This document shows positions 1 to 8,723 of a stretch of DNA of 64,000 nucleotides, piece after piece. This DNA is from Merdimonas faecis (lineage in GTDB: Bacteria; Bacillota; Clostridia; Lachnospirales; Lachnospiraceae). A program made the translations under genes and the position numbers. The stretch lies in contig NZ_MIEH01000018.1 of the NCBI RefSeq assembly GCF_001754075.1, forward strand, positions 372,001 through 436,000. Reading direction: 5' to 3'. The notes beneath the pieces are model-generated. The model had not been told where the DNA came from. It saw nothing but the letters and a program-made list of their open reading frames with translations, and did not search any database. The stretch's first letter is position 1; each line of letters opens with the position of its first letter.

Positions 1-1873
1 TCCGGCCCAGCAGAAAGTCTGTAAGCTTCTGATACTTTGCTTCTGTATTTGCAAGTGTATTTGCCATCCCGACCACGCCTTCTTCTTTCAGCGCACCAGG
101 CTGGCTAATGCCTGTGTTTGCCCGGATACTGGTCAGCGGAAGGAAGGTAGCGCGGCCAAACCGGTTCTTTTTCAGGAACTGGATCATTCGCTTTGCCGTT
201 TCCTCGTCTTCCGTAACAATATTCTGGATGCTTCCTCCAAGAGCTGTCTCTACGGCGATCTCATATTCTTTATTTACTTTGATAATGTCTGCCACTACGC
301 CAAGAAGTCCTTTTTCCCTGGCTTTATTGTCCATGACCCGGCGGATGCTGTTTCCATATCCGTCATAACGCTCTGTGATATTCTTTAAGGATTCCAGACG
401 GGACTGTTCTCTGTGGTATGCTGTCTGGCCGATTCGGAACTTTTCTGTCTGTGCGGCCAGCGTTTTCTGGATTTCCTGGATCTTCTGCTCATATTGCTGA
501 TTCTCTTCCGTGAGCACCCGGATATGCCCTGATACTTCTTTCAGCTCCTTCTGGTATTCTTCGTATCGCTCATTCTGCCGGCTGATCTCGCTTTCAGCCT
601 CAATGATCTGCTGGCTCATCCGGGCTTTCCGTACCTGGATCTGTTCCAGCATGGTGTCATATTTCTGGATCTTCGCCTTCGTGGAGGCCCGGTTATTCAA
701 AACCTCTCTGATCTCGCTCTGATGGCTTTCAATCTCTGCAGAAAGTCCGGCAATTCGGGACTGAACTTCAATCAGTTCTTCCCGTGCCTGGTTTTCCAGC
801 GTACGTTTCTCATTCAACTGAGCCTGGACTTCCTCCTGATCCTTTTTCAGCTCGCTGCTCTGTCTGTCACGGCTCCTGAGCTCTTCTTCCACAGCCTGTG
901 CACGCTGGTCATAGTGTGCATCATTCATGTGTGCACTGTGGATCTGCTCTTTTAAAAGTTCAATCTGGTTTTCCAGCTGCTGTTTCAGAAGGTTTGTCTC
1001 GTTCAGCTGTCCCTTCGCCTTTTCAATAGAGGCGTCAATGCCATCCATCTGCTCCTCTACAGCGTCATACTCCGCCTTCATGTCATCATACTGCTGTCCG
1101 GCATCTGTAAGCTCGCTTTTTGTAGTCTCAAGCTTCCCTTCCAGGTCACGGATCTGTTCCTGGATACGCTCGGTTTCCAGCAGAAACATATTGATGTCGT
1201 AGGTTTTTAATTCTTCCTTTTTCTTCAGATATTCCCGCGCTGTCTCTGCCTGTCTTTCCAGCGGCCCCGCCTGCTTTTCCAGCTCTGCCAGGATATCGTT
1301 GACACGCAGGAGATTCTGCCGTTCCTCCTCCAGCTTTTTCAAAGAGGTATTTTTCCGGCGCTTGAACTTTACGATTCCGGCCGCTTCGTCAAAAAGTTCT
1401 CTTCGTTCTTCCGGTTTCCCGCTCAGAATACGGTCTATCTGTCCTTGTCCGATGATAGAATAGCCTTCTTTTCCGATACCGGTATCATAAAACAGCTCAT
1501 TGACGTCCTTCAGTCTGCAGAGGCTTCCGTTGATCAGATATTCGCTCTCACCGGAACGGTACAGTTTTCTTGCCACTGTGACTTCCTCATAGTCGATGGG
1601 AAGCTGATGGTCTGAATTATCCAGTGTGATCGCCACAGATGCGTAGCTTAAAGGCTTGCGGTTCTCTGTTCCGGAAAAGATCACGTCCTGCATACTGCCG
1701 CCGCGGAGCTGCTTGACTCTCTGTTCACCCAGAACCCAGCGCACCGCATCCGCAACGTTACTCTTTCCGCTGCCGTTTGGACCGACAATCCCTGTGATAC
1801 CGTTGTGAAAATCAAATTTGATCTTATGTGCAAAAGACTTAAAGCCTTGTACTTCGATGCTTTTTAAATACAT
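1..1873 (-). CDS. smc: Chromosome segregation ATPase SMC (N-terminal part, cut by window edge)
   Basis: Structural-maintenance-of-chromosomes ATPase that compacts and segregates the chromosome with ScpA and ScpB. The visible part begins [15 protein letters not shown], then carries the Walker A motif GPNGSGKSN at about residues 32-40 and the Q-loop region, followed by a long heptad-rich coiled coil. The frame is open to the window edge at about residue 624, where the sequence appears to be inside the hinge; the second coil and the Walker B/signature half lie outside. The ATG at 1871-1873 is the natural family start. It lies 7 nt downstream of the rnc stop, so rnc and smc are co-transcribed, a common Firmicute arrangement. 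Identity is very secure from the N-terminal ATPase half. Confidence 0.96.
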   Translation of the reverse strand, partial: MYLKSIEVQGFKSFAHKIKFDFHNGITGIVGPNGSGKSNVADAVRWVLGEQRVKQLRGGSMQDVIFSGTENRKPLSYASVAITLDNSDHQLPIDYEEVTVARKLYRSGESEYLINGSLCRLKDVNELFYDTGIGKEGYSIIGQGQIDRILSGKPEERRELFDEAAGIVKFKRRKNTSLKKLEEERQNLLRVNDILAELEKQAGPLERQAETAREYLKKKEELKTYDINMFLLETERIQEQIRDLEGKLETTKSELTDAGQQYDDMKAEYDAVEEQMDGIDASIEKAKGQLNETNLLKQQLENQIELLKEQIHSAHMNDAHYDQRAQAVEEELRSRDRQSSELKKDQEEVQAQLNEKRTLENQAREELIEVQSRIAGLSAEIESHQSEIREVLNNRASTKAKIQKYDTMLEQIQVRKARMSQQIIEAESEISRQNERYEEYQKELKEVSGHIRVLTEENQQYEQKIQEIQKTLAAQTEKFRIGQTAYHREQSRLESLKNITERYDGYGNSIRRVMDNKAREKGLLGVVADIIKVNKEYEIAVETALGGSIQNIVTEDEETAKRMIQFLKKNRFGRATFLPLTSIRANTGISQPGALKEEGVVGMANTLANTEAKYQKLTDFLLGR

Positions 1874-1880
1874 ACCTCAC

Positions 1881-2576
1881 CTACTTTATGTTTTCTTGAT
1901 GCAGCTTTAAAATACTCTGATAAGCTGCCTCCTGCTCCGCCGCCTTTTTGGTGCGGCCGGTACCCGTTCCCCACTGCTTTTCGCCGATATAGACGGCCAC
2001 GTGGAAGGATTTGTTATGGTCCGGGCCCTCCTCTCCGGTCAGCTCATACCGGATCTGATCCTTAAAATGCCCCTGGACGATCTCCTGAAGGATAGTCTTG
2101 CTATCAAAAAAGAGTTTTCGGTGTTCCAGATCGTTAAGAACAAATCTGTGGATAAATTCTTTTGCGTTAGCAAAACCACCATCCAGATAGATGGCTCCTA
2201 TTAATGCTTCCATAGCGTCAGACGTTATAGATTCTCTCTGCCTTCCGCCGGTGGCGTCTTCTCCCTTCCCGAGCAGCAGATAACCGCCAAGCCCAAGCTC
2301 TCTTGCACAAAAGGCAAGCGACGGTTCGCATACCATGCTGGCTCTTGTTTTGGTAAGCTCTCCCTCCGGCATGGTCTTATGCTCCGAAAACAGAAATTCG
2401 CTGGATACCAGCTCCAGTACAGCGTCTCCCAGAAATTCCAGCCTCTCATTGCATGCATATTTTGGCAGCTGTCTTTCATTAGCGTAGGAGCTGTGGATCA
2501 TTGCCTGCTTCAACAGGTTTCTGTCACGGAATGTATATCCTATTTTTTCTTCTAAACATTTCAGTTCCTGATTCAT
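1881..2576 (-). CDS. rnc: Ribonuclease III
   Basis: Double-strand-specific endoribonuclease of rRNA processing and mRNA decay. The protein is 231 residues: an RNase III domain with the signature NERLEFLGDAVLELV (about residues 40-54) that carries the catalytic acidic residues, followed by a C-terminal double-stranded RNA binding domain ending with the GxGxGRTKKAAEQEAA motif. The frame is open further upstream to 2714, but that extension reads back through the acpP coding region and the terminator, so the ATG at 2576 (MNQELKCLEEKIGY) is chosen; it also matches the usual 225-235 residue size. It sits between acpP and smc, as in most Clostridia. Confidence 0.95.
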   Translation of the reverse strand: MNQELKCLEEKIGYTFRDRNLLKQAMIHSSYANERQLPKYACNERLEFLGDAVLELVSSEFLFSEHKTMPEGELTKTRASMVCEPSLAFCARELGLGGYLLLGKGEDATGGRQRESITSDAMEALIGAIYLDGGFANAKEFIHRFVLNDLEHRKLFFDSKTILQEIVQGHFKDQIRYELTGEEGPDHNKSFHVAVYIGEKQWGTGTGRTKKAAEQEAAYQSILKLHQENIK

Positions 2577-2595
2577 AATTAATGCCCCATAAAAT

Positions 2596-2619
2596 GAAAA
2601 AGCCCGGCAGGGCTTTTTC
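2596..2619 (-). terminator. Hairpin between acpP and rnc
   Basis: A 10-bp perfect inverted repeat (GAAAAAGCCC / GGGCTTTTTC) with a 4-nt loop sits 12 nt after the acpP stop. On the minus strand the descending arm ends in a T run, as in an intrinsic terminator. It probably lets a highly expressed acpP message end before rnc and smc, with some read-through. Confidence 0.75.
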
Positions 2620-2631
2620 ACTCCTAACATC

Positions 2632-2865
2632 CTAGTTATTTGTTGCTTTTTTGATCTGCTCAACCGCATCTCCGACTGTTGCGATCTTTTCAGCCTCATC
2701 ATTATCAATTTCAATATCGAAGGTCTCTTCTATTCCCATGATGATCTGAAAAATATCCAGTGAATCCGCACCCAGATCATCTACAAACTTTGTATCCTCT
2801 GTGATATCGTCTGCCTCCACATTTAACACATCTGCAATGATTTCTTTTAATTTTTCAAATTCCAT
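2632..2865 (-). CDS. acpP: Acyl carrier protein
   Basis: Carrier of growing acyl chains in fatty-acid synthesis. The 77-residue acidic protein has the phosphopantetheine attachment motif GADSLD, with the serine as attachment site, and the usual four-helix pattern. Two possible in-frame ATGs lie close together; the one at 2865 is chosen because the AAGGAG ribosome binding site is 7 nt upstream, while the ATG at 2871 would be only 1 nt from it. It is downstream of plsX, so the acyl-phosphate enzyme and the carrier that feeds it are made together. Confidence 0.96.
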   Translation of the reverse strand: MEFEKLKEIIADVLNVEADDITEDTKFVDDLGADSLDIFQIIMGIEETFDIEIDNDEAEKIATVGDAVEQIKKATNN

Positions 2866-2907
2866 TTCCATTCTCCTTTTTTCCTTTTCTTTCAACTTTG
2901 TAATCTA

Positions 2908-3930
2908 TTATTCAGCGGATAAGCCTCCCGCTTGAATACTCTCTTTGATCTTCTCATTGATTTTCTGCTGTTTGAACGTCACGCACTGTACAAGGGTATT
3001 GCTGATCTCTACAGCTTTGGAACTTCCGTGAGTCTTGACCACCAGGCCGTTTAAGCCCAGAAGCGGCGCTCCGCCGTATTCCGCCGTATCAAACTTTTTC
3101 AGCGTATCTTTCAGCGCCGGTTTTACCAGCAGTGCTCCGATTTTGCTTCGGAGATCTTTCATCATGCCTTTCTTAAGCTCACGGATCAGAGTATTTCCGA
3201 CACCCTCAAACAGCTTCAGGATGATATTTCCCGCAAATGCTTCGCAGACGACTACATCCGCCGCACCGCGCGGAATATCTCTGGCTTCTACGCTGCCGAT
3301 AAAATGGATGCTTTTTTCTTCCTTCAGAAGCGGAAAGGTCTCCTTAACCAGCGCATTCCCCTTTTCTTCTTCTGCACCGATATTTACAATCCCGGCTTTT
3401 GGATCCCTGATCCCAACCACATGCTCCATATAGATGGTTCCCATCTTGGCAAACTGAACCAGATGAGAGGGCCTTGCGTCTACGTTTGCTCCGCAGTCGA
3501 TCAGAAGCGACACACCCTTTTCCGTAGGAAACAGCGGTGCAAGCGCAGGTCTTTCCACTCCTTTGATCCGTCCTACGATAACTTGTCCGCCTACCAGAAC
3601 GGCTCCGGTACTTCCGGCCGATACAAATGCATCTGCTCTGCCTTCTTTAACCAGCTTCATTCCTACCACGATAGAAGAATCCTTCTTCTTCCGGATCGCA
3701 TTTACCGGAGGCTCGGCCATCTCGATCACTTCCGTGGCCGGAACCACCTCTATGCGGTCCTTATCATAAGTATATTTCTCTAATTCATTTTTCACGGCAT
3801 CTTCCTGGCCTACCAGGAAAATGTAAAGACCTTTTTCTCTTGTAAGGGCGTCCACAGCCCCCTTTACGATCTCGGCAGGAGCATTGTCTCCGCCCATCGC
3901 ATCTAATGCTACCTTCGTCATCTCTGCCAT
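2908..3930 (-). CDS. plsX: Phosphate acyltransferase PlsX
   Basis: Converts acyl-ACP to acyl-phosphate, the donor used by PlsY in membrane phospholipid synthesis. The 340-residue protein begins with the family signature VALDAMGGDNAP and contains the conserved ADAFVSAGSTGA and GADVVVCEAFAGN segments. The start at 3930 has AGGAGG 7 nt upstream; the longer frame to 3981 has no ribosome binding site. The partner plsY is in this window at 56388-57035, in a separate operon. It is peripheral on the membrane in other bacteria. Confidence 0.95.
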   Translation of the reverse strand: MAEMTKVALDAMGGDNAPAEIVKGAVDALTREKGLYIFLVGQEDAVKNELEKYTYDKDRIEVVPATEVIEMAEPPVNAIRKKKDSSIVVGMKLVKEGRADAFVSAGSTGAVLVGGQVIVGRIKGVERPALAPLFPTEKGVSLLIDCGANVDARPSHLVQFAKMGTIYMEHVVGIRDPKAGIVNIGAEEEKGNALVKETFPLLKEEKSIHFIGSVEARDIPRGAADVVVCEAFAGNIILKLFEGVGNTLIRELKKGMMKDLRSKIGALLVKPALKDTLKKFDTAEYGGAPLLGLNGLVVKTHGSSKAVEISNTLVQCVTFKQQKINEKIKESIQAGGLSAE

Positions 3931-3999
3931 TTCTCGTCCTCCTAGCAACTTCAAGGATAATTCTACTAGACATTGATACAAAAATCAATAGCGAACTGC

Positions 4000-4046
4000 G
4001 CAAAAGGGGACGTACACTTTTGACAAAAGTGTACGTCCCCTTTTGC
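4000..4046. repeat. Perfect 22-bp palindromic repeat (REP/MITE-like)
   Basis: The left arm (4000-4021) and right arm (4025-4046) are exact reverse complements over 22 bp, separated by GAC. The core is GGGGACGTACAC / GTGTACGTCCCC. There is no T run next to either arm, so it does not look like an ordinary intrinsic terminator, and the rpmF terminator hairpin is a separate structure 4 bp further on. An open reading frame through it (3785-4048 minus) begins MQKGTYTFVKS, a peptide I recall from spurious predicted proteins of gut Clostridia, which suggests a dispersed element. That last point is memory, not a search. Confidence 0.7.
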
Positions 4047-4050
4047 ATTA

Positions 4051-4091
4051 AAATCGGGAAGATATCCGTGAACGGACATTCTTCCCGATTT
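4051..4091 (-). terminator. Terminator downstream of rpmF
   Basis: A long hairpin with outer arms AAATCGGGAAGA / TCTTCCCGATTT and an inner TCCGT / ACGGA stem follows the rpmF stop by about 20 nt and runs into a TTTT tract on the minus strand. It would end the yceD-rpmF transcript. Confidence 0.7.
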
Positions 4092-4111
4092 GTTTGCTTC
4101 CTCTATTGTAA

Positions 4112-4291
4112 TTAGTCCTGAGGAATGATTTCTTTTTTGTTGTATGAGCCACAAGCCTTGCAGACTCTGTGAGGCATCATAAGCTCGCCGCACTTGCTGC
4201 ATTTCACCAGGTTCGGTGCGCTCATCTTCCAGTTAGCTCTTCTTTTATCTCTTCTTGCTTTGGAAGATTTATTCTTTGGGCAAATTGACAT
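4112..4291 (-). CDS. rpmF: 50S ribosomal protein bL32
   Basis: Small 59-residue ribosomal protein, too short for automatic listing at a 60-residue cut-off. It begins MSICPKNKSSKARRDKRRAN, has a basic N-terminus, and carries the zinc-binding pairs CSKC (residues 31-34) and CKAC (44-47). The start has AAGGAGG 9 nt upstream and lies 3 nt after the yceD stop. Coupling of yceD with rpmF is conserved in bacteria. The four-cysteine (zinc) form, rather than a cysteine-free paralogue, is present. Confidence 0.96.
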   Translation of the reverse strand: MSICPKNKSSKARRDKRRANWKMSAPNLVKCSKCGELMMPHRVCKACGSYNKKEIIPQD

Positions 4292-4294
4292 GGG

Positions 4295-4822
4295 TTACAC
4301 CTCCTTAAAATTCTTAAAGACATCACGGATAACTGACATTCTAGGGTCAAGGCCTGTATCTTCACAATCACAAGTGCCTTCATTCAAGTTTTGACCACAT
4401 ATGCTGCAAATGCCTTTACAGTCATCACTGCACAGAATTTTCGTCGGCCACCCTACTAATAACTCGTTGCGGACCAGCTGTTCCACATCCAAGTTAGATC
4501 CGTCAATATAATTTGTTTCGTCTAATTCGTCTGACTGATCCACATGCTCCGGATCCACACTGACTTTCTTGTGAAAGTCCAGAGGAATCTTTACCTCCAC
4601 ATCCTTAAGGCACCGGTCACAGGGAATCACCGCTGTCACTTCACCTCTTCCTTCAATGGAAAGCTGCTTCTTTCCGGCATACTCAATGCTAAGCTGAAGT
4701 GGTGACCTTTCAATTAACGGAAAGTCCACTCCGCCGGATGAGAACGACTCCATTTCAATAGAAACAGATGCTTCGATGGGCTTATGCTGTTCAGACAAAA
4801 CGCTGGATAGGTCTAATATCAT
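4295..4822 (-). CDS. YceD/DUF177 family 23S rRNA accumulation protein
   Basis: A 175-residue protein of the DUF177 (YceD) family, whose plant and bacterial members are needed for 23S rRNA accumulation. It shows the family CDRCL motif near residue 70 and a cysteine-rich C-terminus (CSDDCKGICSICGQNL, then CDCED), which probably binds a metal. It directly precedes rpmF with a 3-nt gap, the standard context. A strong promoter lies just upstream. Biochemical role is not resolved; the family call is firm. Confidence 0.9.
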   Translation of the reverse strand: MILDLSSVLSEQHKPIEASVSIEMESFSSGGVDFPLIERSPLQLSIEYAGKKQLSIEGRGEVTAVIPCDRCLKDVEVKIPLDFHKKVSVDPEHVDQSDELDETNYIDGSNLDVEQLVRNELLVGWPTKILCSDDCKGICSICGQNLNEGTCDCEDTGLDPRMSVIRDVFKNFKEV

Positions 4823-4850
4823 AATGAATACTCCTATTCACACCTAGACT

Positions 4851-4878
4851 ATTATATCATTTAAAAACTGTTTGTCAA
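4851..4878 (-). promoter_or_regulatory. Promoter of yceD-rpmF
   Basis: On the minus strand TTGACA (4873-4878) and TATAAT (4851-4856) are both perfect consensus, separated by 16 bp, 29 bp upstream of the yceD start. Its position after the ackA stop shows that yceD-rpmF forms its own transcription unit. Confidence 0.85.
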
Positions 4879-4917
4879 CCCTAAATCTTGAGCTTCTTAT
4901 ACAAAATATTGGACATT

Positions 4918-6108
4918 CTATACAAGTGCTACGGTTTCTCTTGCGATTGCCAGTTCTTCGTTGGTCGGGATCACCGCAACTTTCACTTTAGAATCCGGAG
5001 TGGAGATCACGAAGTCTTCTCCGCGCTTCTTGTTTGCCTCCTCATCCAGAGTGATGCCCAGGTATCCCAGGTATCCCAGCACCTTCTCACGTACGATGCC
5101 TGCATTTTCTCCGATACCTGCTGTGAAAGCGATTGCATCTACACCGTTCATTGCGGCTACATAGGATCCGATATATTTTGCTACCCGGTAGCAGAATACC
5201 TCCAGTGCTGCTTTCGCATACTGGTTGCCGTTCTCCATTGCTTCTTCCAGATCGCGGAAATCGCTGGAAAGATTCTTGGACAGGCCGTATACACCAGACT
5301 TCTTATTCAGTACATTCATGATACCTGCAATGTCCAGATCCTCTTTCTTTGCAATGTATTCCATGATAGCCGGGTCAATATCTCCGGAACGTGTTCCCAT
5401 AACCAGACCTTCCAGAGGTGTCAGACCCATAGAAGTATCTACACATTTTCCATTTAATACAGCGCTGATGGATGCGCCGTTTCCAAGGTGTGCAACGATG
5501 ATCTTGGAATTGTTGATATCCATTCCCAGGAACTTGGCTGCATGCTTGGATACGAAGCTGTGGCTTGTCCCGTGGAAGCCGTAGCGTCTTACGCCGTATT
5601 TTTCATAATACTCATACGGAAGTCCGTACAGATATGCCTTTTCCGGCATGGTCTGATGGAATGCGGTATCAAATACTGTCACCATAGGAGTGCCCGGCAT
5701 CAGTTTCTGGCATGCACGGATTCCGATCAGGTTAGCCGGGTTATGAAGCGGTGCCAGATCGTTGCACTCTTCAATCGCCTTCAGCACCTCATCTGTGATC
5801 ACTACAGAGCTTGCAAATTTCTCTCCGCCATGTACCACGCGATGTCCTACCGCACCGATTTCATCAAGGCTCTTTACTACACCAGTATCAGCGTCTGTCA
5901 GAGCGTCGATCACGAACTGGATTGCCTCTGTATGTGTAGGCATTGCCTTGTCAGATTTTACTTTCTCACCGCCAGCCGGCTGATAGGTCAGACTTCCATC
6001 GATTCCGATACGCTCGCAAAGCCCTTTGGCAAGAACATTTTCGGATTCAGAGTCGATAAGCTGGAATTTTAAAGATGAGCTTCCGCAGTTGATTACTAAT
6101 ACATTCAT
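4918..6108 (-). CDS. ackA: Acetate kinase
   Basis: Interconverts acetyl-phosphate plus ADP and acetate plus ATP, the substrate-level phosphorylation step of mixed-acid fermentation. The 396-residue protein starts [17 protein letters not shown], the family signature, and contains [18 protein letters not shown] and FTAGIGENA. It follows pta by 34 bp in the same direction, forming the acetate-producing pair. Length and motifs are canonical, and nothing unusual is seen. Confidence 0.97.
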   Translation of the reverse strand: MNVLVINCGSSSLKFQLIDSESENVLAKGLCERIGIDGSLTYQPAGGEKVKSDKAMPTHTEAIQFVIDALTDADTGVVKSLDEIGAVGHRVVHGGEKFASSVVITDEVLKAIEECNDLAPLHNPANLIGIRACQKLMPGTPMVTVFDTAFHQTMPEKAYLYGLPYEYYEKYGVRRYGFHGTSHSFVSKHAAKFLGMDINNSKIIVAHLGNGASISAVLNGKCVDTSMGLTPLEGLVMGTRSGDIDPAIMEYIAKKEDLDIAGIMNVLNKKSGVYGLSKNLSSDFRDLEEAMENGNQYAKAALEVFCYRVAKYIGSYVAAMNGVDAIAFTAGIGENAGIVREKVLGYLGYLGITLDEEANKKRGEDFVISTPDSKVKVAVIPTNEELAIARETVALV

Positions 6109-6142
6109 TTGTTTTTTACCTCTCTCTCAATATAAATGTTTA

Positions 6143-7144
6143 TTAATTTTCCGCCATAGCCTGTACAGCTGTAATTGCCACAACACCTTCAATGTCTTTT
6201 GCGCTGCATCCGCGGGACAGGTCGTTGACCGGAGCCGCGATCCCCTGTGTCAGCGGGCCGTAAGCTTCTGCTTTTGCCAGTCTCTGTGCCAGCTTGTATC
6301 CGATATTTCCGGCATCCAGATCTGGGAATACCAGGACATTTGCCTTTCCGGCCACCGGACTTCCAGGTGCTTTGGACGCTCCTACTTCCGGCACGATCGC
6401 TGCGTCAAGCTGGAATTCCCCATCCAGCATCAGCCCTTCCGGTGCATTTTCTTTCGCAATGCGGGTAGCCTCTACTACTTTGTCCACATCCGGGTGCTTT
6501 GCGCTTCCCTTAGTAGAATGAGACAGCATAGCTACGATCGGCTCTTTGCCTGTCAGTAAACGGAAGGAGTCTGCCGAAGAAAGTGCAATGGCTGCCAGCT
6601 TCTCCGGATCCGGATTCTGCTCCAGTCCTGAGTCTGCAAATACAAATGTTCCGTCTGCTCCCATATCACAGTCCGGTACCACGATCACGAAAAATGCGGA
6701 AACCAGCTTGGTGCCCGGTTTTGTCTTCAGAATCTGAAGACATGGCCTTAAGGTGTCTGCAGTAGAATGGCATGCACCGGATACCATACCGTCAGCATCC
6801 TTCATCTTTACCATCATAACACCATAATACAGATAGTTGGTCAGGAGCAGTTCTCTTGCCTGCTCTTCGGTCATTCCTTTTTTCTGACGAAGCTCTACCA
6901 GCTTTGCAATATACGCGTCTGTCTTTTCACAGGTGGCAGGGTCTACGATGGTTGCGCCGCTGATATCAAAATCTCCTTTGTTTTTTGCAATCTCTTCCTC
7001 GCTTCCGATCAGAATCAGATCCGCAGTTCCCTCCTTCAGCACTGCTTCTGCTGCTTCATATGTCCGGATATCCTCAGTCTCAGGAAGCACGATCGTCTTT
7101 TTACATGTTTTGGCTTTTGCTTTGATTTCATCTATGAATCCCAT
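6143..7144 (-). CDS. pta: Phosphate acetyltransferase
   Basis: Converts acetyl-CoA and phosphate to acetyl-phosphate for AckA. The protein is the short single-domain form (333 residues) with SGACHSTADTLRPCLQ and VLVFPDLDAGNIGYKLAQRL, typical of Pta. The ATG at 7144 is chosen; an in-frame TTG at 7150 is only 4 nt from the GGAG motif, whereas the ATG is 10 nt away. It heads the pta-ackA operon. Confidence 0.96.
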   Translation of the reverse strand: MGFIDEIKAKAKTCKKTIVLPETEDIRTYEAAEAVLKEGTADLILIGSEEEIAKNKGDFDISGATIVDPATCEKTDAYIAKLVELRQKKGMTEEQARELLLTNYLYYGVMMVKMKDADGMVSGACHSTADTLRPCLQILKTKPGTKLVSAFFVIVVPDCDMGADGTFVFADSGLEQNPDPEKLAAIALSSADSFRLLTGKEPIVAMLSHSTKGSAKHPDVDKVVEATRIAKENAPEGLMLDGEFQLDAAIVPEVGASKAPGSPVAGKANVLVFPDLDAGNIGYKLAQRLAKAEAYGPLTQGIAAPVNDLSRGCSAKDIEGVVAITAVQAMAEN

Positions 7145-7183
7145 GTTCAATAGACTCCTTTCCTTAGTTTCTCAGTATCTTTA

Positions 7184-7213
7184 ATTATAATACAAAGAGA
7201 CCCTGAAAAACAA
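7184..7213 (-). promoter_or_regulatory. Probable pta-ackA promoter
   Basis: On the minus strand a perfect TATAAT (7184-7189) lies 18 bp from TTGTTT (7208-7213), about 40 bp upstream of pta. The -35 region overlaps the loop of the preceding terminator-like hairpin, so reading from mgtE and initiation at pta share the same DNA. Confidence 0.5.
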
Positions 7214-7222
7214 GGTCTCTTC
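7196..7222 (-). terminator. Terminator-like hairpin after mgtE
   Basis: Arms AGAGACC (7196-7202) and GGTCTCT (7214-7220) form a hairpin about 50 bp after the mgtE stop, followed on the minus strand by TTTGTATTAT. The T tract is interrupted, so termination may be partial. Confidence 0.5.
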
Positions 7223-7268
7223 TTGGAATCTTATGTCTATTTTTGTGTACAATATACCGTGATCCTGC

Positions 7269-8639
7269 CTACAGCTGAAACACTGTGCTGACAATAGCAA
7301 AATAAACACTGATCGTGCTGATATCTACCAGCGTGGAAATCAGAGGAGTCGCCATAATGGCAGGATCCAGGCCAACCTTTTTAGCCACCAGAGGCAGTGT
7401 ACATCCCACCACCTTTGCAATGATCACCGTACATGCCATTGTAAGACCGATGGTCAGCGCCATCAGTACATCCCCCTGTCCCATGAGCAAAATACGGATA
7501 CCATTAACCACTGCCAGTACCAGGCTGATGCAGACAGCAATTCTGACTTCCTTCCATACCACGCGGAACAAATCTCCGAATTCGATTTCTTCTACGGCAA
7601 GCCCCCGGATCACCAGGGTAGAACTCTGGGATCCGCAGTTTCCTCCGGTACCGGTCAGCATCGGAATAAACCCTGCAAGTTGGGGCATGACCGCCAGCGC
7701 AGCCTCGTAGCTGTTCATGATCATCTGGGTCACTGTTGCCGAGAGCATCAGAAACAAAAGCCAGGGAAGCCTGCTTTTGACGTGCTCCATAACCGTTGTT
7801 CCAAAATAGGAGTCTTCATTAGGGTTAACACCAGCCATGATGCTGATATCTTCAGTAGTCTCTTCCTGCAATACATCCATAGCATCGTCAACAGTAACGA
7901 TACCTACCATGCAGTTTTCATGATCCAGAATAGGCAGAGCGATCAGGCCATATTTATTAATAGTCTTTGCCACATCCTCCTGGTCGTCAGTAGTATGAGC
8001 ATACAGAAGATTGGTCTCCATGATCTCTTCAACCGGTTTCGATTCACTGGTCGTTAACAGTTCTTTCAGGTCCACATATCCGATCAGCTTTCTTTTCTCT
8101 GTCACATAGCAGGTATATATCGTCTCTTTATTAAGGCCGACCTGCCGGATCTTCAGAATAGCCTCCGCTACAGTCATCTCTTTGCGGACCGCAATATAGT
8201 CCACATTCATAACGCTTCCCGCGCTGTCCTCAGGATATTGCAGAAGCTGGTTGATCTGCGCGCGCTTTTCTTCGTCGGTAGCCATCAAAAGCCTGTCCAC
8301 TACATTCGCAGGCATTTCCTCAAGAACGTCTACCGTATCGTCCAGATACATCTCTTCCATAACCTCTTCCAGCTCGGAATCTGTCAGGGCATTGATCAGG
8401 ACCTCCCGCATATCACTGTTCATGTAGGTGAATGTTTCCGCCGCCTCTTCTTTCGCCAGCAGACGAAACACCATGACCATATGCTTCTGGTCAAATTCTT
8501 CCAGAATATCCGCCAGATCTACGGGATACATATTATTTTCCAGCTCTTCCTTCAGCTCTTTATACTGCCGGTTTTCAAGCATATCCAAAATACGTTCCTC
8601 TGTCAGCTCTTCCCGCATTTTGTTATTCTCTTCACTCAT
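7269..8639 (-). CDS. mgtE: Magnesium transporter MgtE
   Basis: Magnesium channel of the inner membrane. The 456-residue protein has the three expected parts: an N-terminal superhelical domain (about residues 10-130), two CBS domains (about 135-260, containing SAGSVMNVDYIAV and GIVTVDDAMDVLQEE), and a C-terminal five-helix membrane domain with the pore motif PMLTGTGGNCGSQSS. The cytosolic acidic domain senses intracellular magnesium in studied homologues. AAGGGGG precedes the start. It is divergent from tmcAL, with overlapping promoters. Confidence 0.95.
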   Translation of the reverse strand: MSEENNKMREELTEERILDMLENRQYKELKEELENNMYPVDLADILEEFDQKHMVMVFRLLAKEEAAETFTYMNSDMREVLINALTDSELEEVMEEMYLDDTVDVLEEMPANVVDRLLMATDEEKRAQINQLLQYPEDSAGSVMNVDYIAVRKEMTVAEAILKIRQVGLNKETIYTCYVTEKRKLIGYVDLKELLTTSESKPVEEIMETNLLYAHTTDDQEDVAKTINKYGLIALPILDHENCMVGIVTVDDAMDVLQEETTEDISIMAGVNPNEDSYFGTTVMEHVKSRLPWLLFLMLSATVTQMIMNSYEAALAVMPQLAGFIPMLTGTGGNCGSQSSTLVIRGLAVEEIEFGDLFRVVWKEVRIAVCISLVLAVVNGIRILLMGQGDVLMALTIGLTMACTVIIAKVVGCTLPLVAKKVGLDPAIMATPLISTLVDISTISVYFAIVSTVFQL

Positions 8640-8663
8640 AAATGCATCCCCCTTTCCGTCTTA

Positions 8664-8692
8664 TTGCCAGCCAAGTCTTTCTATAGTATAAT
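8664..8692 (+). promoter_or_regulatory. Promoter of tmcAL
   Basis: TTGCCA (8664-8669) and a perfect TATAAT (8687-8692) are 17 bp apart, about 30 bp upstream of the tmcAL start. Confidence 0.75.
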
Positions 8693-8713
8693 CAATTTCA
8701 AAAAGATATACAA
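8685..8713 (-). promoter_or_regulatory. Promoter of mgtE, overlapping that of tmcAL
   Basis: On the minus strand TTGTAT (8708-8713) and TATACT (8685-8690) are 17 bp apart. The two -10 boxes share 8687-8690, so polymerase can occupy only one of the two promoters at a time. Confidence 0.65.
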
Positions 8714-8723
8714 GGAGAAACTT

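Noticed and set aside
3785-4048. 87-codon frame beginning MQKGTYTFVKS
   Set aside because: It is produced by the palindrome at 4000-4046 reading into plsX in the wrong frame.
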